A program made the position numbers and the translations under genes. 14,881 bases of DNA. Source: Aquirhabdus sp. (GTDB lineage: Bacteria > Pseudomonadota > Gammaproteobacteria > Pseudomonadales > Moraxellaceae). The stretch covers positions 1-14,881 of the forward strand of contig JASLJP010000073.1 of the NCBI GenBank assembly GCA_030152425.1. Direction: 5' to 3'. The notes beneath the pieces were generated by a model. That model had not been told where the DNA came from. It saw only the letters and a program-made list of their open reading frames with translations, and searched no databases. Positions 6,354 to 12,877 of this stretch are shown here, piece after piece. Each line of letters begins with the position of its first letter. Positions within the stretch are counted from its first letter, which is position 1.

Positions 6354-7131
6354 ACCAGCCGTGGTCGAGACCGACCCATGGCAGACGCTGCGTCACTATA
6401 CCGCTGCGCGGCTCGCCTTGGGTCGTGTCGGGCAGTCGCTGCCGTCCAGCGAGGTGTTGGCATTTGGGATGGCGCATGCGCTGGCGCGCGATGCGATTCA
6501 TATGCCACTGGATACAGCGGCGCTCTGTCAGGCACTGCAGCAAGACGGCTGGCAGAGCTACTGTGTCCAAAGTCAGGCGCATGATCGTACTGAGTATCTG
6601 CTGCGTCCTGATCTGGGGCGGCGGCTGACGGCGGAGACCCCATGGCCAGTGGGAGTGGGTCGCTTTGATCTGGGTTTCGTGATCGGCGATGGGCTCTCGG
6701 CGTTGGCCGTGCAGCGCCATGCCGTACCATTGCTGCAGGCGCTCAAACCGCTGCTGCAGCCGAGCTACTGCATCGCGCCCATCGTGGTCGCGACACAGGC
6801 GCGGGTGGCGTTGGCCGATGAGGTCGGCGCGCGGCTCGGCCTACGGCTAGTGGTGATGCTGATTGGCGAGCGTCCGGGGCTTAGCTCGCCGGACAGTCTG
6901 GGTATTTATATCAGCCATGCGCCGCGTATCGGCATGCATGACGCCGAGCGCAACTGCATCTCGAACGTGCGTCCGGCAGGGCTAGACTATGCCGCAGCAG
7001 CCTTTAAACTCAATTGGCTGATCGAACAGGCATTCCGTTTACAGCGCACCGGCGTGGGCTTAAAAGACGAGAGTGATCTCAGCCTACAGACCTTAAAAAG
7101 CCCTGTGTGGATTGATCCATCACAGGGCTAA
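6343..7131 (+). CDS. eutC: Ethanolamine ammonia-lyase small subunit
   Basis: EutC completes the cobalamin site of ethanolamine ammonia-lyase. The frame is open from further upstream, but the start is placed at ATG 6343 because AGGGGG at 6332-6337 lies five bases before it and the upstream part is eutB in another frame. The genes overlap by 11 bases, so translation is probably coupled, giving matched subunits. The 262-residue product has the family blocks LRHYTAARLALGRVG (16-30), DLGFVIGDGLSA (109-120), ALADEVG (156-162), GERPGLSSPDSLGIYISHAP (175-194) and ERNCISNVRPAGL (202-214). The last ten or so codons double as an inverted repeat that forms the terminator of the opposing argB transcript, so the C-terminal residues SPVWIDPSQG may be constrained by RNA structure as well as by protein function. 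Confidence 0.95.
   Translation: MTDKPAVVETDPWQTLRHYTAARLALGRVGQSLPSSEVLAFGMAHALARDAIHMPLDTAALCQALQQDGWQSYCVQSQAHDRTEYLLRPDLGRRLTAETPWPVGVGRFDLGFVIGDGLSALAVQRHAVPLLQALKPLLQPSYCIAPIVVATQARVALADEVGARLGLRLVVMLIGERPGLSSPDSLGIYISHAPRIGMHDAERNCISNVRPAGLDYAAAAFKLNWLIEQAFRLQRTGVGLKDESDLSLQTLKSPVWIDPSQG
7095..7129 (-). terminator. Intrinsic terminator of the leftward argB transcript, embedded in the 3' end of eutC
   Basis: AGCCCTGTG 7099-7107 is the reverse complement of CACAGGGCT 7121-7129. TGGAT 7108-7112 also pairs with ATCCA 7115-7119, giving a long stem with one bulged base (7120) and a tiny loop that will open slightly. Read on the - strand, the hairpin is followed by TTTTT (7099-7095), the standard intrinsic terminator layout, about 20 bases after the argB stop. 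On the + strand no T tract follows, though the hairpin could still stabilise the eutC message. Confidence 0.82.
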
Positions 7132-7148
7132 GTCGTACGGCGTGTTGA

Positions 7149-8057
7149 TTATGCTTTGCGTTTGGCGCGATTACTGATCAGTGTACCCAAACCTTCGTCG
7201 GTAAAGATTTCCAGCAGTGCCGCATGCGGTACACGGCCATCAATAATATGGGCGCTGATCACCCCGCCTTTGACCGCATCCAGTGCACAGCCGATCTTGG
7301 GGATCATGCCGCCGTAGATCACGCCGGTTTCGATCAGGTGATCGACGTCCTGTGTGGTCAGGCCGGTCAGCACGTTTTTCTCGGCATCCAGTACACCCGG
7401 GATATTGGTCAGCAGGATCAGCTTTTCCGCTTTGAGTGCCTCGGCCACTTTGCCCGCCACCAGATCGGCGTTGATGTTATAGGTATTCCCCGCTTCGTCG
7501 ACCCCTAAAGGCGCGATGACCGGGATAAAGTCACTCTGCATAAACAAGTCGAGCACGTCGGTTTTGATGCCGACCACTTCACCGACCAGACCGAGGTCGA
7601 TCTGCTGCATTTTGCCAGCGGCGTCTTTTTTGTCGAGCAGCAGTTTTTTGGCGCGAATCAGGTTGCCGTCTTTACCGGTGAGACCGATGGCACGGCCCCC
7701 ATTTTGGTTGATCAGATTGACGATTGATTTGTTGACGCTGCCGCCCAATACCATCTCGACCACTTCCATGGTCGGCTCATCAGTCACACGCATGCCATCA
7801 ATCCGGTCAGAGACGCGGCCCAGCTGTTTGAGCAGGTTGTCGACTTGTGGACCACCGCCATGGACGATAACGGGATTGATGCCGACGGTTTTCAGCAGCA
7901 CGATGTCACGGGCAAACGAATGCTCAAGCTCCGGATCGGTCATGGCGTTGCCGCCGTATTTGATCACGAGGGTCTTGCCCGCAAAACGTTGGATATAAGG
8001 CAGTGCTTCGGTCAGTACCTTGGCGACATTGAGGGCTTGGTCTTTATTTAAAGGCAT
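7149..8057 (-). CDS. argB: N-acetylglutamate kinase
   Basis: This cytoplasmic enzyme phosphorylates N-acetylglutamate with ATP, the second step of arginine synthesis. The 302-residue sequence has the amino-acid-kinase blocks VIKYGGNAM (31-39), VIVHGGGPQ (63-71), the NINADLVAGKVA loop (194-205) and the end block DGRVPHAALLEIFTDEG (273-289). The N-terminal helix (NVAKVLTEALPYIQRF) plus this end block is typical of the hexameric, arginine-feedback-inhibited form, so feedback control is expected. The frame extends to a TTG at 8063, but ATG 8057 gives the length usual in Acinetobacter relatives. A weak TAGAG site lies about nine bases upstream of that ATG. The gene follows algC after 57 bases and probably shares its transcript. 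The stretch between them contains a short AAAGAGG direct repeat (+ strand). Confidence 0.97.
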   Translation of the reverse strand: MPLNKDQALNVAKVLTEALPYIQRFAGKTLVIKYGGNAMTDPELEHSFARDIVLLKTVGINPVIVHGGGPQVDNLLKQLGRVSDRIDGMRVTDEPTMEVVEMVLGGSVNKSIVNLINQNGGRAIGLTGKDGNLIRAKKLLLDKKDAAGKMQQIDLGLVGEVVGIKTDVLDLFMQSDFIPVIAPLGVDEAGNTYNINADLVAGKVAEALKAEKLILLTNIPGVLDAEKNVLTGLTTQDVDHLIETGVIYGGMIPKIGCALDAVKGGVISAHIIDGRVPHAALLEIFTDEGLGTLISNRAKRKA

Positions 8058-8114
8058 AGTCAAAGGCTCTAATGACAGAAAGAGGAAAGAGGAATCGTCA
8101 TCGGCCGCATCGTA

Positions 8115-10610
8115 TTATGAGGCCCAATCACGTAATTTCGTGGCCAGACCCATCTGGTGCTTGGCCAGCAGATCGAAAAAGGTGCCATGGATGCGCTGCA
8201 CGGCGCTTTGGTTGTCCGCCTCAAAACGCAAGGTGACAAACGCGCCCGTATTGGATGCGCGTATGATGCCAAATCCATCGCTAAAATCAAGACGTACACC
8301 GTCAATCGTGGTTAAGGTCGCACCGCTGACTTGGCCGGCATCGGCTGCCAGTTTGTCAAAGAAGTCCGCAGGCAGATCACCGTCCAGAGGTAGATAGATA
8401 TCGGCTGTGCCAACGCGGTTTGGCAGTGTGCGCAGGATCTCGCCCAAGGACTGGCCACGTTGACCCAGCCACTCGAGGAGGCGCATCGCGGCATAGAGGC
8501 TGTCGTCGGTGGCATGACCGCGGCCATCATTAAAGAAGTAGTGACCGGAGAATTCGCCGCCAAACGCCACGTCGTGTTCTTTCGACATCACGGTATGGCG
8601 GATAAAGGTGTTACCACTGCGGCTCATGATCGGACGGCCACCATGGTTGGTGATGGTCTGTGATACCAAACGACTGCATTTCACGTCAAACACGATGTCG
8701 GTACCGGGACGGGATTCGAGAATCATCATCGCGAAGATCGCCATCAATTGGTCGGAGCTGACCACCGTACCATCACGATCCACCACCACCAGACGGTCGC
8801 CGTCGCCATCAAAGGCAAAGCCGATGTCCGCACCATTTTGGCGGACTTCCTGCGCCAGATGATCCAGTCGGTTCGGTTCACACGGATCAGGGTTGCCATG
8901 TGGATAGCTACCATCCGGCTCGATGTCGAGAGATACGACATTGCAGCCCGAGATTTCAAAGGCTTGCTGCGCCGGTTTGCCCATGACGCCGCTCATGCCA
9001 TCAATGACCACATGGACTTCTTCGCTGAGCAGCACGTCGTTGAGCATCTCATCCAGATAGGCTGCGGTGAAAGACTGCTGCAGGACTTTGCCTTTGCCTT
9101 CGATGTAGGTCTTGTTGGCTGCACGCTCATACACTTTTTGGATGTCTTCGGGCAGCGGCGATTGACGCTGCATGATCCATTTAACCCCGTTGTACTCGGC
9201 AGGGTTGTGACTGGCGGTGATCATGATGCCGTTGCCCTGATGCTGGCGAGCAGCATAGTGCATGACGGGGGTGGGCACGCGGCCGATGTCGAGCACTTGT
9301 AGGCCGCTCTCGGCGAGGCCATTGCGCATGATTTGTGCATAGCTTTCGCTGGTGGTGCGCGCATCATAGCCGACCACCACCTCGATCTGGCCACGCGCAC
9401 GCAGCTCACTGCCCAATGCACGGGCAATGACTTGCATCCACTCTGCGGTCAGGTCGCTGACTTTGCCACGGATGTCATACGCTCTGAAGATATGCTTGGG
9501 CAGTTTAGGACCAAAGCTAAACTCCAAATCGGGCAACATCACATCGTTGTCAAAGTTAAAGTCCAGATCGGGTTTGGCCACGGCGGGTGCCACGGCTGCC
9601 GCAGTCGGCGCTGCCAGCAGGTCAAATTCGTCAAAGTCATCCGTTGCAGCCACGGCTTCGACCTTGGCAGGTGCAGGCGCTGCGGGGGCGGCTGGTTGCG
9701 CTGCGGGTGTGGCGACCACGGCCGGCGCGACAGGCTCGGCGACTGCGGGGGTGAGTTGCTGAGCGACCAGATCGATATTGGATAGCTGCGCATCAGGCAT
9801 GAGCGCACGCTCAAACTGCGGTCGGCTAAAGTTCAGTTTGGCCGTGAGCCACGCCAACAGCGGCAACAATCCGCTGATCAGTGCCAGCAGGCCAGCCAGC
9901 AAGGGCAGGTTGCCCATGGGGTTGAAGCCAGCATCGATATGGACACTGCCGACTTGGAGCTGCCAGCCCGGCGCAGTCAGTGGGACGGTATACAGTGCGC
10001 CCGGGTCAGTGGTTAAATTGATTTTTGCGGCGTCGATGGGTTGTCCGCCGGTAATTTGTTGGGTGAGATGCAGTTGCATCGATTCAGGCGTGACGCGCTT
10101 CAGATCCTTGAGCAAATCGCCCATCGAGCGCTCGGTCAGCACATAGCTGCCATCGGCCGCTGCGGTCGCGATGGTCACTTTAGGTTGTCCGCCCACGATG
10201 GTCAGTTCGGCACCCGTCGGGCCAGCTTTGGTGCGGTTCAATAGATCTTGGTCGGCAAAGCTCAGATCGGGGGGCAGTGTGCCATCGACAGGGATCAGTG
10301 CTTTGACGCGGGCATTGGTTTTCAGGCTAGGCTGCTGTGCCAGCACTTTGCTGTCTGCTTGCCAGTCGCTGATCTGGCGGTCGATCAGGGCGGAGACTTG
10401 CACGCCAAATGATTCGGCGCGTTCGGTGGCTTGCTTTTCGAGGATATGTTGGACGAGCCCATAACTGACGCCACTCATCAACAGGGCAAGTCCAACATGG
10501 ATTGCCAAAGGCTTCACACGGGGATCAGCTTTCTTGCTGATCAGTTTTGCATTGATGCTGTTTGTTTTTTCTGAGCTTGTCGCCAGTTTTTTCATTGAAA
10601 ATACGTCCAT
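8115..10610 (-). CDS. algC: Phosphomannomutase/phosphoglucomutase with membrane-anchored N-terminal extension
   Basis: This enzyme interconverts sugar 6- and 1-phosphates of mannose and glucose, feeding GDP-mannose and UDP-glucose for surface polysaccharides. The 831-residue chain has a catalytic part from about 370 to the end: FRAYDIRG (375-382), the phosphoserine loop TASHNP with Ser467, metal loop DGDGDR (601-606), sugar loop GGEFSGH (684-690) and phosphate loop RASNTGAF (785-792). The first 370 residues are an extension: a helix at about 34-57, a region of about 175 residues that should face the periplasm, a second helix at about 234-258, and an Ala/Pro-rich linker (283-345). Soluble AlgC is about 460 residues, but longer forms with such an extension are annotated in pseudomonads. 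ATG 10610 is used; ATG 10595 is an alternative. It is followed by argB, as in Pseudomonas. Confidence 0.93.
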   Translation of the reverse strand: MDVFSMKKLATSSEKTNSINAKLISKKADPRVKPLAIHVGLALLMSGVSYGLVQHILEKQATERAESFGVQVSALIDRQISDWQADSKVLAQQPSLKTNARVKALIPVDGTLPPDLSFADQDLLNRTKAGPTGAELTIVGGQPKVTIATAAADGSYVLTERSMGDLLKDLKRVTPESMQLHLTQQITGGQPIDAAKINLTTDPGALYTVPLTAPGWQLQVGSVHIDAGFNPMGNLPLLAGLLALISGLLPLLAWLTAKLNFSRPQFERALMPDAQLSNIDLVAQQLTPAVAEPVAPAVVATPAAQPAAPAAPAPAKVEAVAATDDFDEFDLLAAPTAAAVAPAVAKPDLDFNFDNDVMLPDLEFSFGPKLPKHIFRAYDIRGKVSDLTAEWMQVIARALGSELRARGQIEVVVGYDARTTSESYAQIMRNGLAESGLQVLDIGRVPTPVMHYAARQHQGNGIMITASHNPAEYNGVKWIMQRQSPLPEDIQKVYERAANKTYIEGKGKVLQQSFTAAYLDEMLNDVLLSEEVHVVIDGMSGVMGKPAQQAFEISGCNVVSLDIEPDGSYPHGNPDPCEPNRLDHLAQEVRQNGADIGFAFDGDGDRLVVVDRDGTVVSSDQLMAIFAMMILESRPGTDIVFDVKCSRLVSQTITNHGGRPIMSRSGNTFIRHTVMSKEHDVAFGGEFSGHYFFNDGRGHATDDSLYAAMRLLEWLGQRGQSLGEILRTLPNRVGTADIYLPLDGDLPADFFDKLAADAGQVSGATLTTIDGVRLDFSDGFGIIRASNTGAFVTLRFEADNQSAVQRIHGTFFDLLAKHQMGLATKLRDWAS

Positions 10611-10649
10611 GTAATCTTCATAAATTGCAGCAATTCACGGGTATAGGTG

Positions 10650-10658
10650 AATATAGCA
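10650..10658 (-). promoter_or_regulatory. Candidate extended -10 promoter element for algC-argB
   Basis: The - strand reads TGC followed by TATATT, an extended -10 with one mismatch from TATAAT, about 40 bases upstream of ATG 10610. No good -35 is seen at the usual distance, which extended -10 promoters tolerate. The region is AT-rich compared with its surroundings. Confidence 0.35.
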
Positions 10659-10680
10659 TTAGACTTGCAATATATATGGG

Positions 10681-10712
10681 ATGACCTCTAGATATCACAT
10701 CCATAAGGTCAT
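10681..10712. repeat. Inverted repeat upstream of algC
   Basis: ATGACCT 10681-10687 and AGGTCAT 10706-10712 are perfect reverse complements separated by 18 bases. It lies 70-100 bases upstream of algC, just behind the candidate promoter, and about 50 bases past the dut stop. No T tract follows on the - strand, so it looks more like an operator or an mRNA hairpin than a terminator. Confidence 0.35.
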
Positions 10713-10761
10713 GGCAGGGTGTATAGCGGGCGCGATATCCCCTGCATATATCCCTGAATCT

Positions 10762-11214
10762 TTATGCGCGACCGGTATGACCGAAACCACCTGCACCCCG
10801 CCCACTTTCAACAAATTCTTCAACAATGTCAAATGATGTTTGCATAATGGGTACCAAAACATATTGCGCCATCCGCTCACCGGGCTCGAGCGTAAATGCC
10901 GTCGTGCCGCGATTCCAGACAGAGACCATGAGCTCGCCTTGGTAATCAGAATCGATTAATCCAACCAGATTACCCAGCACGATGCCATGTTTATGGCCGA
11001 GGCCAGAGCGCGGCAGAATTAAACCTGCAAAACCGGTATCTTGGATATAGATCGACATGCCTGTTTTAACCAGTAGGGTACTGTTGGGTTCTAGCACCAC
11101 TGGCGCATCCAGACAGGCTCGCAGGTCGATCCCCGCCGAGCCATGGGTGGCGTGGGTGGGCAGTGGCCATGTCGTACCGATACGTGGATCAAGGATTTTG
11201 AGTTGCAGTTTCAT
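10762..11214 (-). CDS. dut: Deoxyuridine 5'-triphosphate nucleotidohydrolase (dUTPase)
   Basis: The trimeric enzyme hydrolyses dUTP to dUMP and pyrophosphate, keeping uracil out of DNA and supplying the thymidylate precursor. All five family motifs are present in the 150 residues: AGIDLRA (27-33), PRSGLG (68-73), GLIDSDYQGEL with catalytic Asp90 (85-95), GERMAQ (112-117), and the glycine-rich C-terminal arm GRGAGGFGHTG (138-148). The frame extends upstream to 11271, but ATG 11214 (MKLQLKILDPR) gives exactly the usual family length. The ribosome binding site is weak. In Pseudomonas dut is preceded by coaBC; here a nucleotide-sugar dehydrogenase gene lies in that place, 139 bases away. Confidence 0.97.
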   Translation of the reverse strand: MKLQLKILDPRIGTTWPLPTHATHGSAGIDLRACLDAPVVLEPNSTLLVKTGMSIYIQDTGFAGLILPRSGLGHKHGIVLGNLVGLIDSDYQGELMVSVWNRGTTAFTLEPGERMAQYVLVPIMQTSFDIVEEFVESGRGAGGFGHTGRA

Positions 11215-11248
11215 TATGTCGATTAAACCTATGATGGGGCTATAAATA

Positions 11249-11264
11249 GTGTATACCAGTACAC
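11249..11264. repeat. Short near-palindrome upstream of dut
   Basis: GTGTA 11249-11253 and TACAC 11260-11264 are reverse complements around six bases, 35-50 bases upstream of the dut start. The site overlaps the area where a dut promoter would be expected, and TGGTATACA on the - strand could be a weak extended -10. An operator role is possible but not supported by anything else. Confidence 0.2.
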
Positions 11265-11353
11265 GCTTCACAGTCTTGCAAAGCGTATGGTGGTATGTGA
11301 ATTTTTTTTACAGTTTGGACGAGATCGGGTGGTGCATGTCCAGCGCGTGGTGC

Positions 11354-12631
11354 TTACAGACGCCACACTTTAAAGTCGGCGCTTTGTAACGCTGCCCGAT
11401 CAAAGCTGCCTTTGACATCGAGGAACGGCGTACCGGCGACGCATTTTTGGCGCAGATCAGCAATGGACAGCGATTTAAAAGCATCATGGCTCACCGCTGC
11501 AATGACTGCATCGACATGGCCGATAGCTGCATACGGGGTCAGATCCAGCTGGTATTCATGCTGGACTTCCGCTGCATCCGCCACCGGATCAACCACCTGT
11601 ACCGTTACCCCGTAGCTTTGCAGCTCTTGGATGATGTCAATGACGCGGGTATTGCGCGTGTCGCTGCAGTTTTCTTTAAAGGTCAGGCCGAGCACCAGCA
11701 CGGTTGCTTTACCAACCGGCACGCTGTTTTGGCACAGCATCTTGATACAGTTTTGGGCGATATGGATGCCCATGCTGTCATTGATATGGCGTGCCGCCAT
11801 CATCAGGTCAGCGTGGTAGCCCAGTTGCTCGGCACGAAAGGTCAGGTAGTAGGGATCGACCCCGATACAGTGCCCACCGACCAGACCGGGGAAGAATTTC
11901 AAGAAATTCCATTTGGTGCCGGCGGCTTTGAGCACATCTTGGGTGTCGATGCCCGCGCGCTGGCAGATCAGGGCAAACTCGTTCATCAGTGCGATGTTCA
12001 CATCACGCTGGGTGTTTTCCAAGATCTTGGCCGCTTCGGCGACCTTGATCGATGGCGCTTCATGCACGCCAGCGGTGATGATCAGTTGATACAGCGCCGA
12101 GACATCGGCCAAGGTCGCAGCATCCTGTCCCGAGACGATCTTGGTGATCGATTCCAGTGGGCGCTCTTTATCCCCCGGATTGATACGCTCTGGTGAATAG
12201 CCGAGGCGAAAGGTTTTGCCCGTGGCTTCAAGGATCGGTTTACAGATCTCTTCGGTCACGCCCGGATAGACTGTCGACTCAAAGATCACGGTTGCGCCGG
12301 ATTTCATGTTGTCCGCGATCAGATGGGTCGCGGACTCTACAGGCGACAGATCGGGTGTCTTGGCATTGTTGATCGGTGTCGGTACGGCGGTAATGATGAA
12401 GTCAGCCGTCGCCAGATCGGCGGGATCATGGGTATAGCGAATCTGGGTGGAGGAGGCAAAGTGGCTGCGATCCATCTCGCCCGTGGGGTCGATCTGTTGC
12501 TGGTAGGCGGCGATCTTGCTGGGGTTTATATCAAAGCCGATGGTATTGAGCTTGCGTCCAAATGCCAGCGCCAAGGGCAGGCCGACATAGCCCAAGCCTA
12601 CGATGGCGACGGTTTTTTGTTGAATGGTCAT
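11354..12631 (-). CDS. UDP-N-acetylhexosamine dehydrogenase (WbpO/TviB/Gna family)
   Basis: This family oxidises a UDP-N-acetylhexosamine at C6 to the uronic acid, using two NAD+, for capsule, O-antigen or Vi-like polysaccharide. The 425 residues show an N-terminal Rossmann fold (VAIVGLGYVGLPLA, 8-21), the AVPTP loop (82-86), FESTVYPG (117-124), the SPERINPGD block (146-154) typical of N-acetylhexosamine dehydrogenases, and GGHCIGVDPYYL with catalytic Cys255. The C-terminal NAD-dependent domain begins near 308 (KATVLVLGLTFKEN). GTG 12643 is in frame, but ATG 12631 gives the length of TviB and is preferred. No other polysaccharide gene is adjacent; its neighbours are rep and dut, so it is an isolated copy. 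The exact sugar (GlcNAc or GalNAc) cannot be decided from sequence alone. Confidence 0.92.
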   Translation of the reverse strand: MTIQQKTVAIVGLGYVGLPLALAFGRKLNTIGFDINPSKIAAYQQQIDPTGEMDRSHFASSTQIRYTHDPADLATADFIITAVPTPINNAKTPDLSPVESATHLIADNMKSGATVIFESTVYPGVTEEICKPILEATGKTFRLGYSPERINPGDKERPLESITKIVSGQDAATLADVSALYQLIITAGVHEAPSIKVAEAAKILENTQRDVNIALMNEFALICQRAGIDTQDVLKAAGTKWNFLKFFPGLVGGHCIGVDPYYLTFRAEQLGYHADLMMAARHINDSMGIHIAQNCIKMLCQNSVPVGKATVLVLGLTFKENCSDTRNTRVIDIIQELQSYGVTVQVVDPVADAAEVQHEYQLDLTPYAAIGHVDAVIAAVSHDAFKSLSIADLRQKCVAGTPFLDVKGSFDRAALQSADFKVWRL

Positions 12632-12656
12632 AGCGATGCTCACGGTCAGGGCTAAC

Positions 12657-12684
12657 GTACATCATGCGTACAACATGGTGTACA
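12657..12684. repeat. Three GTACA direct repeats at helical spacing upstream of the dehydrogenase gene
   Basis: GTACA occurs at 12657, 12668 and 12680, the first two continuing as TCATG-like and ACATG-like sequence (GTACATCATG, GTACAACATG, GTACAGCAAT). Starts are 11 and 12 bases apart, close to one DNA turn, and lie 26-54 bases upstream of the start codon. This is a plausible binding array for a regulator, seen by eye only. Confidence 0.35.
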
Positions 12685-12728
12685 GCAATAGGGATCAACG
12701 GCACACCTCAGGTGGCTGGTGTTGAATG

Positions 12729-12763
12729 GCTAGGGGCTCGACCCTCGGGTCTAACGGCCTAGC
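12729..12763 (-). other. Nested inverted repeat in the leader of the dehydrogenase gene
   Basis: GCTAGG 12729-12734 pairs with CCTAGC 12758-12763. Inside it, GACCC 12740-12744 pairs with GGGTC 12747-12751 with a loop of only two bases. Nearby, CACCT 12704-12708 and AGGTG 12710-12714 form another small palindrome. The segment lies about 100-130 bases upstream of the gene start and could be a structured 5' leader. Confidence 0.35.
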
Positions 12764-12845
12764 GTGACAATTCGTTTTATTACATTACTATGTCTGTTTC
12801 GTGAATGTAGCGGTAAAACCGGTTTAATTCAATCCTATTCCCGTC

Positions 12846-12869
12846 GCATGGCCTTGCCGCACGCCATGC
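12846..12869 (-). other. Hairpin just after the rep stop codon
   Basis: GCATGGC 12846-12852 and GCCATGC 12863-12869 are perfect reverse complements with a 10-base loop, starting eight bases past the rep stop on the - strand. No T tract follows, so it is at best an atypical terminator or a 3'-end stabiliser. Confidence 0.4.
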
Positions 12870-12877
12870 CTAACGTG

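Noticed and set aside
7132..7148. Integration or attachment site at the junction of the + and - strand blocks.
   Set aside because: Only 17 bases separate the stop codons, with no tRNA, integrase or flanking repeat; the junction looks like an ordinary convergent pair.
8748..9302. + strand open frame of 184 codons opposite algC.
   Set aside because: It is antisense to the catalytic core of algC, and its composition follows from that gene.
11447..12196. + strand open frame of 249 codons opposite the nucleotide-sugar dehydrogenase gene.
   Set aside because: It is antisense to a gene with all family motifs, and shows no domain of its own.
12729..12763. tRNA or tRNA remnant on the - strand, because of a GGGTCGAGCCC-like stretch and outer pairing arms.
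   Set aside because: The total length between the arms is only about 35 bases, there is no anticodon or D arm, and the T-loop bases do not match.
12816..12825. Perfect 10-base palindrome AAACCGGTTT between rep and the dehydrogenase gene.
   Set aside because: Too short to stand out by itself and without a repeat elsewhere in the window.
12846..12869. Intrinsic terminator of rep.
   Set aside because: The hairpin is good, but the following - strand sequence lacks a T tract, so it is reported only as a hairpin.
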